Origin: Macropodus opercularis
Lineage: Eukaryota > Chordata > Actinopteri > Anabantiformes > Osphronemidae
Direction of reading: 5' to 3'
Assembly: GCA_030770545.1 (NCBI GenBank)
Contig: CM061096.1
Location: 6,057,501-6,121,500 of the forward strand
DNA: 64,000 nucleotides
In this document: one piece after another, positions 33,305 through 45,300 of the stretch
Numbering within the stretch: position 1 is the stretch's first letter
Layout: the number at the start of each line of letters is the position of its first letter
The notes under the pieces: model-generated
What the model was told of the DNA's origin: nothing
What the model saw: the letters and a program-made list of their open reading frames with translations, nothing else
Databases searched by the model: none
Position numbers and translations under genes: made by a program

Positions 33305-33366
<62 letters not shown>
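33305..33366. repeat. (TG)31 microsatellite
   Basis: The longest simple repeat in the window: 62 bases of uninterrupted TG. Long pure TG runs adopt Z-DNA readily and vary in length between individuals. It gives a VCVCVC/HTHTHT period in the frames that cross it. Confidence 0.97.
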
Positions 33367-33369
<3 letters not shown>

Positions 33370-35350
33370 ACTTTAAGGCTGGAGAGTGTGAGTGTGGAGG
33401 TAATATCGTTGCAAAAAGCGAAACAAAATCGCATATTTGTTCAAAATATAAAGTGTAAATATATTTTTATATGCGGTATATATAAGCTCAAAGACTTTCT
33501 CCTGTAATGGCTGGAGTGAACATGCTTTTCCTGCAAAAAGCAGAAATAATTTAATCTCGTCTTCATGATACGTTTTATAATAAATGTAAACACGCTCATT
33601 TAACAGGGAGACCCCCTTCAACTGGCTGGCACCAGGTGTAAGAGTGAAAAGTGATGTAAACAGTAGGAAATAGTCCACGTCAGAGAGATGATCAGCTCCC
33701 AGATAAAGTTATGTTTGTAAGAACTGCACCACAAATAAAAAAAACAATAAGACGCTGGTCGAATATTACATTTGTGAAGGCAGCACTATGGCTCCGCAAG
33801 CTTTTTTTTTTTTTTATGGATTTCTGAGAACAATGGGCACAAAGGCAAACCTGCAACCGAACACACTCCTGTGCAGTTTCTAAAATACATGGTCAGGTTT
33901 CGACTTCTGCCTGTGGAAAAAAAAAGTCAAATTGCAGCAGTTTTAAGGTTTTGATTCATTTCGTTTGGGGGGGGGGGACTCTCCTCTGTTTCTGTCCCAC
34001 TTAAGGCTCATCTCATGGCAACCCGTCAGTGTTTACGTGCGGAGGATGCTTCAGAGCAGGGACAGGTGACTAAAGGAAAGTTCAAGAGTTTGACACGCTC
34101 ATCGCTCTGGTCGTTTCCTGCCTGCTGATTTAAATATCAGCTAAATTCACTGAACACCCCCATTAAGGCCAGAGACGACTCGTGTGTAATGTATGCCCCC
34201 TCATGCAGCTCCCTCATATTTGCCACACACACCGCCTCTTCCCTTCCTTTGGGCGCTAAATTCATATGAGAGATTAAGGATCCTTTGTCACTGGACCCCA
34301 TTGACATTTGAGTGAGCATTAGTGAAATTATAACTGCATCTGGACAATATCCAGCCACGTTTTGCTGCTCCCGATGCCGTGATGGGCTGACGGGGTGAGG
34401 ATGGAGGATGGAGGAGGGGGGAGGGAGGGGGTGTGCGCTGTAGCCATGTGGAGCAGCCAGAAGGGAGCAGTCTTGTGCCTGGGAGTGTGCACGTTTTTGA
34501 TTTTTTTCTTGGTGTGTGTTTCTGAGTTTCTTGTCTGTGCCGGACGACACATACGTGTTCACGCGCAGCCTATGCAGAGACGCGAGTGTGGAAAGTGTGA
34601 AAGACAGATTTTTGTCCCCTTTGTATCTCGGCGAGCGGCGCCCTTAGTTCTGCTTGGGCGGAGGTATGAAGAGTCACAGTGGGAGGAAAAAAAAGGCGCA
34701 GCTCTCTTTAAGGCAGGCTTTACCCACTCGAGTGTCCCCATTTGAAACACAGCGCCCAGGCTTATCCCCCAACCAAAGCACCTTTGACTAGGCCAGCTTC
34801 GGTCTGCTCCCCTTTTAAAAAAAAAAAAAAAAGAGGGCTCACCCCCCCATCCTGCGCGAGAAGTGTGGGCAGACTGGCAGAGATGACTCATACTCAGCCT
34901 CCCTTCCGTTGTCTCTTCCTCAATCTCTCTCTCCTTTAACCAAATTTGGAAAGTGAGTGTGTTTGTAATTCACCTCTGTGCTTCAATAAAGCCGCCCTCC
35001 AATCCAAAATGAGCTTTATATACTAGATGCGCGACGGCTGTTTGTGCTCCCCTGTCCTTAGTGGCAGCCGTGGAATACGAGTGGTTTGAGGTTTATTTAT
35101 TTATGCCTTTCAGGCTCTCTTTTCCTCTTCATTTTGGGGCTAAGAAATGGCAAGCAAGTGCCGCTGAGGCTGCAGAGATTAGGTTAGCATTGATTGCTTT
35201 ATTGGTGTGGTTGGATTGTTTCGTATCTAGGAACATTTGATGTAAGCACAGACATTTGTCTTGTCTCGTGCTGTCTCTGTTTCGTCGAAAGATCATTAAT
35301 TTCTCTCAGTGCGTGGGATTTATTGGTGATACGAAAACAGGGAGAGCAAA
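33367..35350. other. non-coding stretch, no gene seen
   Basis: No gene. AT-rich at 33420-33600, T-run at about 33802-33815, G-run at about 33967-33976, G-rich patch at 34394-34430 (GGAGG/GGGGGAGGG) and A-run at about 34818-34832. Frames at 34137-34891 overlap on both strands without domains. Confidence 0.6.
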
Positions 35351-35376
35351 TGTGTGTGTGTGTGTGTGTGTGTGTG
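35351..35376. repeat. (TG)13 microsatellite
   Basis: A perfect 26-base TG run. Confidence 0.95.
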
Positions 35377-38027
35377 ATGCACCTTGCATTTCTTTAAATT
35401 ATGAATAGAGATACAGGTGCAGTCGTTGGCTCTGCTATTATCACTCTCGTTGGAGCTCTTGCAAGTAATGTTCCAATTTTAATCAACACCTAATTACATC
35501 CAATAATGCCCATGTAGCTAATCAGCAATTATAATTACTACGTAGTCCAGCCTACGAAGTATGGATCTGACTTGCATACTCTGCTGCTGCGAACTTTCGG
35601 ATGTACAGCAGCATTGATCATAAAAGTCAATCATGACACACATTATAGTAACTTTTTTATGAGGGTTCTGCAGCGTTATGCAATCCCTCCTCCTCAGTTT
35701 GATCCCCCTTCCTTTATTTATTGTGCTGAGCTGGTGTTATCCCCTCCAGACCTCATTGTGGATGTGTTTGAGCGTGTCAATACTATACTCTTTTGGCATC
35801 AACCATCAATAGTCCAGCCATTAAAATGTGGAATTGCTTAACGCAACACAGTAAGATGCATTTCTCTGTATGGAGACGGGTATTTGCAAATAGCCCTCAG
35901 ATCAATGGTCTTTTACTGCCTTCTGAAACCATTGTCTGCAAAACAATTGGAAATCTTTGGGAGAGTATAGTGGGGGCAGCGTGGGACGAACTAGAAGAGG
36001 CAAAGCATCCCAGCGCAGCGGCGAATTAATTACCCTTGTGAAGAATGAAGGTCTATGAGATTTGCTTTTTGGGCCATTATCAAGTGACACTGCCAACGAT
36101 TGTTTGTCCCACTCTGGGTAATGTAGCCCAAACAATGTCTGGCCCAGGCCATCATATGGATCATTAGCACCTCGCTGTGGGACCCCCAGCCTATGAAGTT
36201 GCTCTGCTGGGGGGCCGGTGGGCTTGCTGGGTGCTCTCTCTGCTTCCTTCTACCGGGGGACAGACAGCTGACGGCCCGCGGGAGAAAACGGGCCCTGGCT
36301 GCTGCTCATTAGAATGGATGCACTTGAGTCGGGTCATCAGCGCAAATCCCAACGGACGGGAATGCGGCTATTATTGTAACCGTCAGGCTGCTGAGGGACG
36401 TCGAAGCCCACGAAGACACCAGCAAAACAAGACGGTGCCCTCAAGTCCAAATAATAAATACCAACATTGTTTTATTTATTTATTTATTTTTGTGGATGGA
36501 TGGATTTCGCTTTTGGGTTTGTAAGAGCTTCCAATAATGAATTGCTTGTAAGAGGGGAGATCCCTCACTCCTTAGCAGATGCCATTAGATCTGGCATCAG
36601 TCTGGGCTGTTCGCTACATATCAAACATGGTCTTAATCATGTCCCCGAGGAGACGCCCAAACTTTCCCTTTCAAAAATACCCATGTGGCTGTGATGTAGC
36701 TTAATGGCCAACTAACTCATAAGGTAGCCGGGGCATGTCCATGTGCATGTACAGCCCCGTGTCAAAATAATGGCTTGCAGTATTATATGTTCTGCTATTT
36801 TGAATGAGACACAGGTGTTTCTACAACTGGCCTTTCTTATTACTGTTATACATCAGCGTAAACCTGATTAGTTTAGAAACATGCTTTGGCTCTTTGATGC
36901 CACTGCACAAATGAGAAAACCCGGTGGTTACTGCATGAAAGGTGTTTTCGGTGTTGTATGAGACGACATTATCCTCCTGATTCCATTCTGTTCATCATGT
37001 TTATTGTCACAACCCTTTTTTTTAAACGCAGTTGTTGCTCCCTAGAAGGTGATACTTCATCATTATAGAAATTCTTTGCTTCCATAATTAAAGGCTCAGT
37101 GTAAAAGAAAGGTTGGCTGTAGAAGCTCATCTAGAATTTGTCTTGTACATATTGTTCAACCGCATATGTGACGTTTTAGCGTTAACCTTATTTTTCTCCT
37201 TCGTAAGGAAACTGATCTAAACACAACCTATTGCCCACGTTCTTTCTCAAATAAGCAAAGATAGCAAATGTCACACTTTTCCACCCGCAAGGTTATATCA
37301 GCACTAAAACAAACAAGCTCACAAAATAAATAAATGACTAAAACAGTTTACCTTCAACCTGTGGTCCAATTTGTTTGTCCAAACAGACATATAATTTAAT
37401 TCCAGTTCATGTTTTGAATGTAGTGTGCATTGCAAGAGAAACACATTTCCCCAGCGAAATGGGGAAAGCACAAACAAAATTGGCAAGGTGCTGATGGATT
37501 TTATGTACAGAGGATGCATAATGCCCCGTGTCAAAAAAGCAAAGTGAAATTTCCTGTTAAATATGCAAAATCCCGGCTGTCTATTGAATGATAATGGCTC
37601 GGCACCTTGTCGCTGGGTTGCTGACTCCGTTGGCTGCGCTTCAAAGGCCTGTTGACTAACTTTGAAAAGACCTTGTGTTTCCTGACTCTGGGCTTTCTAA
37701 GATTGGACAAATGCAGCAGAAAGAGGGGCTGTACGAGTGCCAGTCACGGCTTCCCCGAGACGCCGGAGGGATGTCAGCCTTTGAAGTGATAAAGACCCAC
37801 TGTTTCTCAAGACAGCCGTCTCAATATGGCCGAGCTCTGTGATGCGCTCATGTTTTTTAAAAATGACCGTGTTGCTTTTCTGCACTGTGCCTTTTTGCTG
37901 GGGTCACATCCTGCATAAGTCAAACTCTTTGCGGTTTGTGTGAAGTCGGGAGACTAGCCGTGCGGGTATGCGGACGCCCATTGGGCCCAGGTGTCTCCGC
38001 TCGGATGAAAGGTGCACGCTGTGATGT
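35377..38027. other. non-coding stretch, no gene seen
   Basis: No gene. The interval 35460-36160 has mixed composition and several homeodomain-type words (CTAATTACA, TAATTACTA, GTCAATCATGA); it may hold conserved regulatory DNA, which cannot be tested here. A (TTTA)5 run lies at about 36470-36489. Frames here are short and without domains. Confidence 0.6.
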
Positions 38028-38075
38028 GCACCGATCAGCCACAACATTAAAACCACTAACAGGGAGTGACAGAAC
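38028..38075. mobile_element. Tc1/mariner-like terminal repeat fragment
   Basis: CACCGATCAGCC followed by ACATTAAAACCACT closely matches the widespread fish wording 'CACTGATCAGCCATAACATTAAAACCACTGACAGG', the terminal repeat of a Tc1/mariner-type DNA transposon. The next bases (AACAGGGAGTGACA) are a diverged continuation. No transposase frame follows and no opposite terminal repeat is visible within several kb, so this is a solo, broken remnant. Superfamily is from memory of the motif. Confidence 0.6.
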
Positions 38076-39221
38076 TTAAAGGCGTTGCCTTGCTGCCGCC
38101 AGACTCAAACTGCAGTCTTTGCAGCTTGGACATGACGATGCCAGCCATCATTCACGACCCGAGAAGCAACATTGTTATATTAATCCGATGCTTTGGAGGC
38201 AGGTTTTAAAAGCCCACATCAGCATCGGAATTAATGTGGCTACTTGGTGTCATTCATCCTTATCGATACCATCAACAGGTTTCCTGCTACAGCCAGGCTG
38301 CCTGGTGCATGCTGCACTCACCGGTTGTTATGTCACATGTGTAAAGGCTTAATAAATGGTGTGTGCAGCCCCACTTGATGAAAAATGGGCCACTCCTCGT
38401 AATCAATGCGGGAGCAACGCGAATCCGGCCGGCCATTATTCTGTCGGCCTAATCATTTGAAGAACCGGAGACAAACTACCACCTGTGCTCTGAGCATTGA
38501 TCATGTGTAGGTATTCTATTAAATCTAATAATACACTTTCTTTTGGCTAAATCACCCTGCACATTTCAATACCAAATGACTTCTGTTCATTCCATTAAAG
38601 TGGAACTACTCTCAATTATGTTTCATAGTCCTATTGTCTGATACTAATGAAGATGAAACACTTTCATTTTTCCACTTAATTAGTTCATATTTAACAAAGG
38701 TGCTGTGCCATCAGACTCCGAGGACGCCCCCCCCCAGCCCCCTTCTGTTTTTACTTGCTTCCCGGCATAGCATTGAAAATAATCCTTTTACTTTCATGCT
38801 TCTACTGTATAGACATTGTGTGTCTGTTTCTCCCCCCCCCCCTTTCTTTAAATTGTAACACTGTTTTAATTTAATTCCTCAAAAGAATCCACCTGATCCC
38901 CTGCACATTTCTTTTTTTTTTTGAATGAGCTTATGCGTTATAAATGCACTGATACTCCAGGTCCTGTTGGCAGGCGGTGCCAAGGACAGCTAATTGAAGG
39001 TGAATTGATAATGCCCCAGCTGTCTCTGTGTTGCAGCCTCATAGCTGGTCTGCTGTGCATGTCTTTGATAAGTAATTCATCTGTTTGGCCTGGCAGCACT
39101 GCCTTGTTGCTTTCATGTCACTCCCTCTCTCTCTGTACGAACGCGTGTGTATGTGAAGCCTTGGATGCTCCCTCCCCGAGGCTATGTGTCTGTAGTCATG
39201 GTCAACAGGGGGTGAATCCTC
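38076..39221. other. non-coding stretch, no gene seen
   Basis: No gene. A GC-rich patch GGCCGGCCATTATTCTGTCGGCC lies near 38427 (broken: GGCCGGCC then TCGGCC). C-runs at about 38728-38735 and 38833-38842, T-run at about 38911-38921. AT-rich elsewhere. Confidence 0.6.
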
Positions 39222-39255
39222 TGCTCTCTCTGCTCTCTCTGCTCTCTCTGCTCTT
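39222..39255. repeat. 9-bp minisatellite (TGCTCTCTC)
   Basis: Almost four units of TGCTCTCTC. The minus strand reads RAE repeated, which explains an apparent charged repeat in a frame there. Confidence 0.9.
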
Positions 39256-39339
39256 GCTCTCTGGGTCTCTGGGTGGCATTGTAGCACTTCATCTTTCTCT
39301 CCCAGGCTTCGTTCTAATTGGATCCACTCTTGACTTGCC

Positions 39340-39361
39340 AAAAAAAAAAAAAAAAAAAAAA
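39340..39361. repeat. A22 homopolymer
   Basis: Twenty-two consecutive A. No retroposon head is recognisable to the left, so I do not call it a SINE or processed-copy tail. Confidence 0.9.
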
Positions 39362-42300
39362 GAACCTCTGCAAGACAGCCACCTATCCAGCCCCCCATGA
39401 AAGAACCTCAGCCTCGCAGTACAATCCAGAAGTGGTTTAGAGACACTGGGATGTGACACCCAGAGGTGGGGCTCCCCAGGGTGCAGCCGAGCCGTTCCCC
39501 CGACCGCCTCCTCGTGACGCTTTCGAGCCGGTCCTCCTCTCCACCCCCGGCCGCTGAGCGATCTGCGCTCACCGTCGGCTCAGAGACGCACTTCACCTCC
39601 GTCAACCCGCCCCACCTTTGTTTTTGCGGCGCGATTCATTAACATGTTTGAGGTGGACATGGCGGCCCACAGAGCAGCATCTGAATCAATGCCCTCGCCT
39701 CCCAATCTGCCCTTTATCATGTTAATATGATTTCCATTGATGGAACGCTTTTTCAAAATGGCATCCCTGTATGGTTTTACATATTGACTTTTTAATTCAT
39801 GGCCCTCAGTGCCGCATCACTCTTGTTGTGCCGCCGCTGCAAGAACGCTCCCAGATCAGAGACGGATGTTGCTTGAGTGTGGAATTGACTTCAGGGCACT
39901 CTTTTTTATTTTCTTTCTCCACTCACTTTGGTTGAGTGTGTGCGTGCGTGTCTACAGCTCCACCCCTTGTCTGTCTGCCTCCCCGATGGCGTGTGCGTCT
40001 ATTCTCTTGTTAGGCCCAAGCCTAAAAAAAATTTCCACTTTAGTTTCATGTCGCTGGGGCGATGAGTAAGTTGTCTGTTCGCTAATGCTCTCACCAAAAT
40101 ACAACCCGGCCTCAATAGTAATAATGTTTACAGCTCCTCCCAATAGCCAATGGAGAATTGCCTGAACCTGTAACATAGCTATAACGGGAAATAGAGAATT
40201 TAATGCCCCATAGAGTTACATTGTACCAGCAGTAAAACCTAAATTTTATTATATATTATGAAGACTGAAGGATGTCTTTCTTATTGCAGCTCTGTTCTGA
40301 AGCATTCACAGGCCTAGTTAAGATTAAAAGGTCTTTTACACGTTTAATTTAAACCAGTTCACGACTGGCGACGGAATCTCTGGAACGTCATGTAATGGAG
40401 ACGTTCACTCGAGAAGAGTTTGAATCCTCCCGTGGCTTCTTTAAATAGGTCACTGGATTTTTCCGGCTTGTTTTAAGCGATGTTTTTCAGTCATGTCTGT
40501 ACACAAAACTAAATAATGCAAATGGGTAATATAAAAACGGTGTTAACTGGGGAATACGTGTTGACGCCTTGAATTCTGGAAAAGTCTGGAAAACTAATTT
40601 GGAATATGAGTATAATGTTAAGGCCTGAGTGTTTTAATATAATGGAATGATTTTATAGAAATCCCTGCCACAGTGATTTCATATTTATTATCATGTGGGG
40701 GCATCTGTGTCTCCGTAGCATGTTGGGCAGGTTTGATCCAACCGCTGTGCAGGACGTTAAAACAAATATTACTCCCAATGTACTGGAATAAAAAAAAAGT
40801 ACTTTACATAAAGCACCAAATGCCAAGTGAATGTAAAATGAAAAACTATTATTGAAACTGCACAGTGGTGCGATGCCTTTCAGAGACATCAAATAGCTGC
40901 CGTGGGCTTGATCGCCACCAACTGTGAGCAACAGTTGTTTAGCCTGATATGAACTGTTTTACTACAATAAAGCCATTGTCACTGTACCAGTAGTTGATGC
41001 GCACAGATTCAATCATCCAATCACACATTTATGTGTCAGATCATAAAACATTTCGCTTATAGCCGCAGCAGCTGCCGCCGCCAGCCAGTCGCTTCGTCGT
41101 TGCTTTGGCTGTTGACACTGAGCTTCAGCCACGTACGTCTGGGGTTCCTCAGCGGAGAGCCTTGCAGATCTATGCTGAGCTCACTGATTAAGCAATGGCT
41201 CTTCTCTCCATTTCAAACGACAAGCTGCCAGGGACTTTGGTTTTAAATTGTGCAATTAGTGATCTGGCATGCTTTGCTTGGCTTCAGTCAGACTCAAATC
41301 CCAGACCAGGCCCTCGCCGAGGCACAGTCGACAACACATACTCCAGGAGCATTTGTCAGACAAATTCATCTGAGCCTCTACTTCCACTTTGCTCTCTGAG
41401 CACACTAACCTCCCTCAAATGTCAGCCAGAGTATTTACCGTCTCACCGGTGGGTAAACAGCAGTGATCCGGGTTAGATAGCACCAGATTTACTGTGATTC
41501 TTCTCAATCAGAGCAGATAATAACTCACTGTTTGTTTGAGGGTTTTTTTTTTAATATACAGATGCACAAAATTACGTTGAGTATGCACTAGCCTCTGCCA
41601 AGAGTTGAACCAGTCTTTGCATTCACTGTATTAAAATGATGTATTTCCCTGCAGTTATAAATTATCCATATATTTACATTTACAATATCCACCTAGGACT
41701 GCTACAATAAATCTACATAATCTTGTTGGGTTTACTGCAGCAAATATGTGAATTAGGTTGCTCATTTTTGGTTGCACAACTACAAACCAGCCACCTCTTG
41801 ATCATTATGTTGGCTCGAAAATGAAAACTAGCTTATATAACATATTTTTTACTGTACTATATAAATAACCTACGCTTGAATAATATTGGGAACAGCTTAG
41901 ATAATAGTCTTAATATTTAATTCCCCCTTTGATGTTACGGCTGGCTACATTAAAAGTTCAAGAAGAATATGATAAAACTTGTCATCACCACCAAGATTCA
42001 TTTGAACATGTATTTTTAATAGAGTCTTGTAGGAGTCGAATTTCCACAGCTCTGAGAACGGCTTTCATTTCAGCAGTAGTTTGTTTCATGTCTAAAGCCG
42101 AGCATCAGGAGTCTCGCATCTGACCAGCTGGGATTTAATGTGCCTTGCTGATAGATGAAAAACTTGCTAAGTTGCAGAAAAAAATATTCAGAATTACAAG
42201 TACCTTTCTCTCTCACCGCCTCCCCCCCTGCTCCTCCTCCTCCCCCCTGCTCTTTCTCATCTTGCATCCAGAACCACAGCTGGATACTAAATATAATTTT

Positions 42301-45300
42301 TCTGGTTGGCGGAAACAGCAGTCATCTGCAGCCACGGCATTATCTGTCGTTTATCACCGCTGTATTTGCTGTGGTAATTAACTTTTCAACGCTGGGAATT
42401 TTGATATCTATTACAAATCAGCACTATTTTCTGTGCTCCTCATCAGGGACACAACAAACACATTAGAATGTAAATTTCCCCTCCGCGGCTAAGCTCTGTC
42501 TCGGCGACAACTGTTGAATCGTTGGAGCCGTCGGAAGCGGCCAAACAAGCGCCGTTCGAAACATTTATCCGCGATGGAGCCCAGCGCTGAGAAATAAAAC
42601 GGCAGAAACCAATTTTTAGTCCGGACTTTCAAATCTACGACAGTGTTTTCACTGATGACCACGTTCCTCCCTCAGGATCTGGAGCCGTAAACGTTAACAA
42701 CACGGAGGTTTGGACTGTGGCATCTCTCTGCCAATCTGTGTCCGTGCTGTTTCATTAAAGCATCCTAACCAGTTTAAAGTAGCTCAGATGAACTTTGCCC
42801 TCAAGCTGCAACATGTCTTGTACATGTTAATAAGCCTCAATGCGTGTTTGTAGAAGTCCACATAGTGTGGATGACTGTGTGTGATGCTGAGCGACGGCAG
42901 CAATGTTGGACCGACTGCTGAACATCAGTGACAAGTGTGTCTGTGTCTGCGCGAAGTGATGTGGGAACCACAGCAGGTGTTCGTCATGACAACCTCATGC
43001 CATAAGTGATACTGATCGGATCCATTAGTCAAGGCGATCGCAACATCCGGCCGTGCACCATACACCACAACCGCTGTGATGTAATAACCAGGGCTTAGAC
43101 GTGTAGGAGATTGAGAAACACCTGCATGTTTCATCCGCGGATCCCCAACAGGCTAGTTTACTAGTTCTCCCAAAGCAAACAGAGCAATTACAGGCGCTGT
43201 CAGTCACTGTCAGCTGTATCATCAGTGATCAATCTGGCCCGTTGGACTCAGGACATTAGACATGAACATACATGCAGGAGAGTCAAATCCTCCTCCGGCT
43301 CCCTGGCCTGCTGTTCATTCAGCCTCCTCTGCTGTGATCGAAGCAGAAACCATTTTGTGTTGCAGGCTGCTGTTTGTTCGAGTGACATCTTTTGTTTTAT
43401 TTTTTATTTCACCTCTCAAGAATGGTGGTGAACAGTGACTTAAGCAGCACAAACCTCTGACACTGTCTTTAAAGGTTGAAGTTTTAATTTAGTTGTCTGC
43501 ACTGTGGCAGCTTTAACTATATCTTATCTTTTTTCTTTTTCTTTTTTTTTGGTCTGAACATATTCCACAGCCCGACATAGTTTCTGCACAGGAAGCATAA
43601 GTAGCATATCAGCGGCAGCAGCTTTAGTCCTCCATTCTGTGCCAGAATACACAACCCATGAAAATGCATAATACTTACATATATGTACGAAGCAGGACGA
43701 CTTCCTCTTTAGCTCAACACTACCTGCCCCTCATTTCAACAGTTTGAAGTCAGGGGTGGGTCTCGGGAGGCGGCCGGTGTTGGCACTGCCCCCCTCTCCC
43801 CCCGGATGGTCTCAGCGCGCTCCTACTCCTGCATGCTGGGGCCGTTAAGAAATCAATAAATGAAAAAGAAGCAAAAGAGACAAGACGGCAGAGTGGAAGC
43901 GTAAATGGCAATACACCGTCACGAAATAACTCCAGGAGCACGCTGAACGCCGCAGATGGATGGAAATAAGAGTCTCTGAGGCTGGAGTTTTTCTGCTAAG
44001 TGAACGGTTATCACAGTGTCAAAGCTCGGAGGATAAAAAAACAAAAAAAAGGCCATAATAGCCTCATTCGTAACTTTATTTCATTGTGGCTTCTGTGCAT
44101 GGACATTATTCGTATTCGCCCCCGTCGCCCTCGCGCAGCAGATAGAGATCAGAAACTACCAGTCTGGAGGGAGGGGGGGGGTCTTTGTTAGGCTACGGCT
44201 ACAGGTCCCCACCTGCACGGCTTCGCTGCTGCGCTTCAGCACGGGCAAAGAAACAGCCGCTGCACACTGACCTCAGAGCTGTTGTTTAATCACCAGGGCA
44301 TTTTAATGGCTTGTCAGAGTAATGAAATATGGTTGGAGGCTACCTGGTGCAAACATTACGATAAATCCCTCTCACACAAGCCTACGCAGGGCTTAATGGT
44401 TATAAATCATCACTTTGGGGAGAGAAAAATGACAGCTATTAAAATAATGAATGGGATGATTAATTTTTCACATTAAAGATTAAAAGATATTAGAGGTATC
44501 ATCAGATATTTGAGCCGCCGTAAATGTTTGAAAGTGAGAGCTTATTTTCCCGCACTTTATGACACACTCTCTGTTTCTTCGCCGTCATCCCAGTTTTCTA
44601 TCTCTCTCTCTTCTCTTTTTTTCTTTATTAATTTTTTTTCCTCATTGCTCTGTGCTGGCTGGGTGCGCCCGCCGACACAGGCATTCCTTACACCTAATTT
44701 GTGCTCTTGTAAAAGTGCTCTGAGGAAAAAGCCTTGAAGAACACTCATTGCTTGAGGCAGTACAGGACCCTCTCAGCCTCTCTGCAGGGGCTCCTCAAGG
44801 CTCTCACCGACATTATTTCATACCTCTAAAGCTGTCACACCTATAGCCTTTCACAAGAAGAATAAGAAGAGCTGGCCGGAGCTAGTTTGCTTTGTTTTTT
44901 TGGGCATTTTTCACATGCTCTTGTGAGTTTCCCTCAGCTACATCTGTTCCGCTGCGAGCGCGAGCTGATTAGTCAACTTTCTGCTTTGAAATGCATGTCA
45001 AACAAAGGCGGTATATAATAACACATGCTCACTGAGCTGGCATAAATCCTCATGTATAGACAAACTATGACAAGCTTTCTCTCTTCGTAAGATGGCTCCC
45101 AGGAGAAGGTGTGTTAGTGCAGATAGATTCCTAATTCGGCTTCGACTTCCAGGGGACTCGCCGCGTTGTTCAGGCATATATCACCGAAATTGCGAGGCGA
45201 AAGATTAGAGAGGAGAAGCGTAATTAGAACATTAATAACTATTCATGTTAGGGAACATAAGTAATTGAGTTTTTTATGATGAATGAGAATGTAAACAAAA

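Noticed and set aside
33084..33434. Histidine/threonine-repeat protein
   Set aside because: The HTHTHT run is the minus-strand translation of the (TG)31 microsatellite.
39039..39398. Charged RAERAERAE repeat protein
   Set aside because: It is the minus-strand reading of the 9-bp TGCTCTCTC minisatellite and A22 run.
44510..44737. Start resembling the MSRRK motif of zinc-finger repressors (FOG/ZNF521/SALL type)
   Set aside because: The first codon is TTG, not ATG, and the sequence diverges after five residues, with no splice donor in the expected place.
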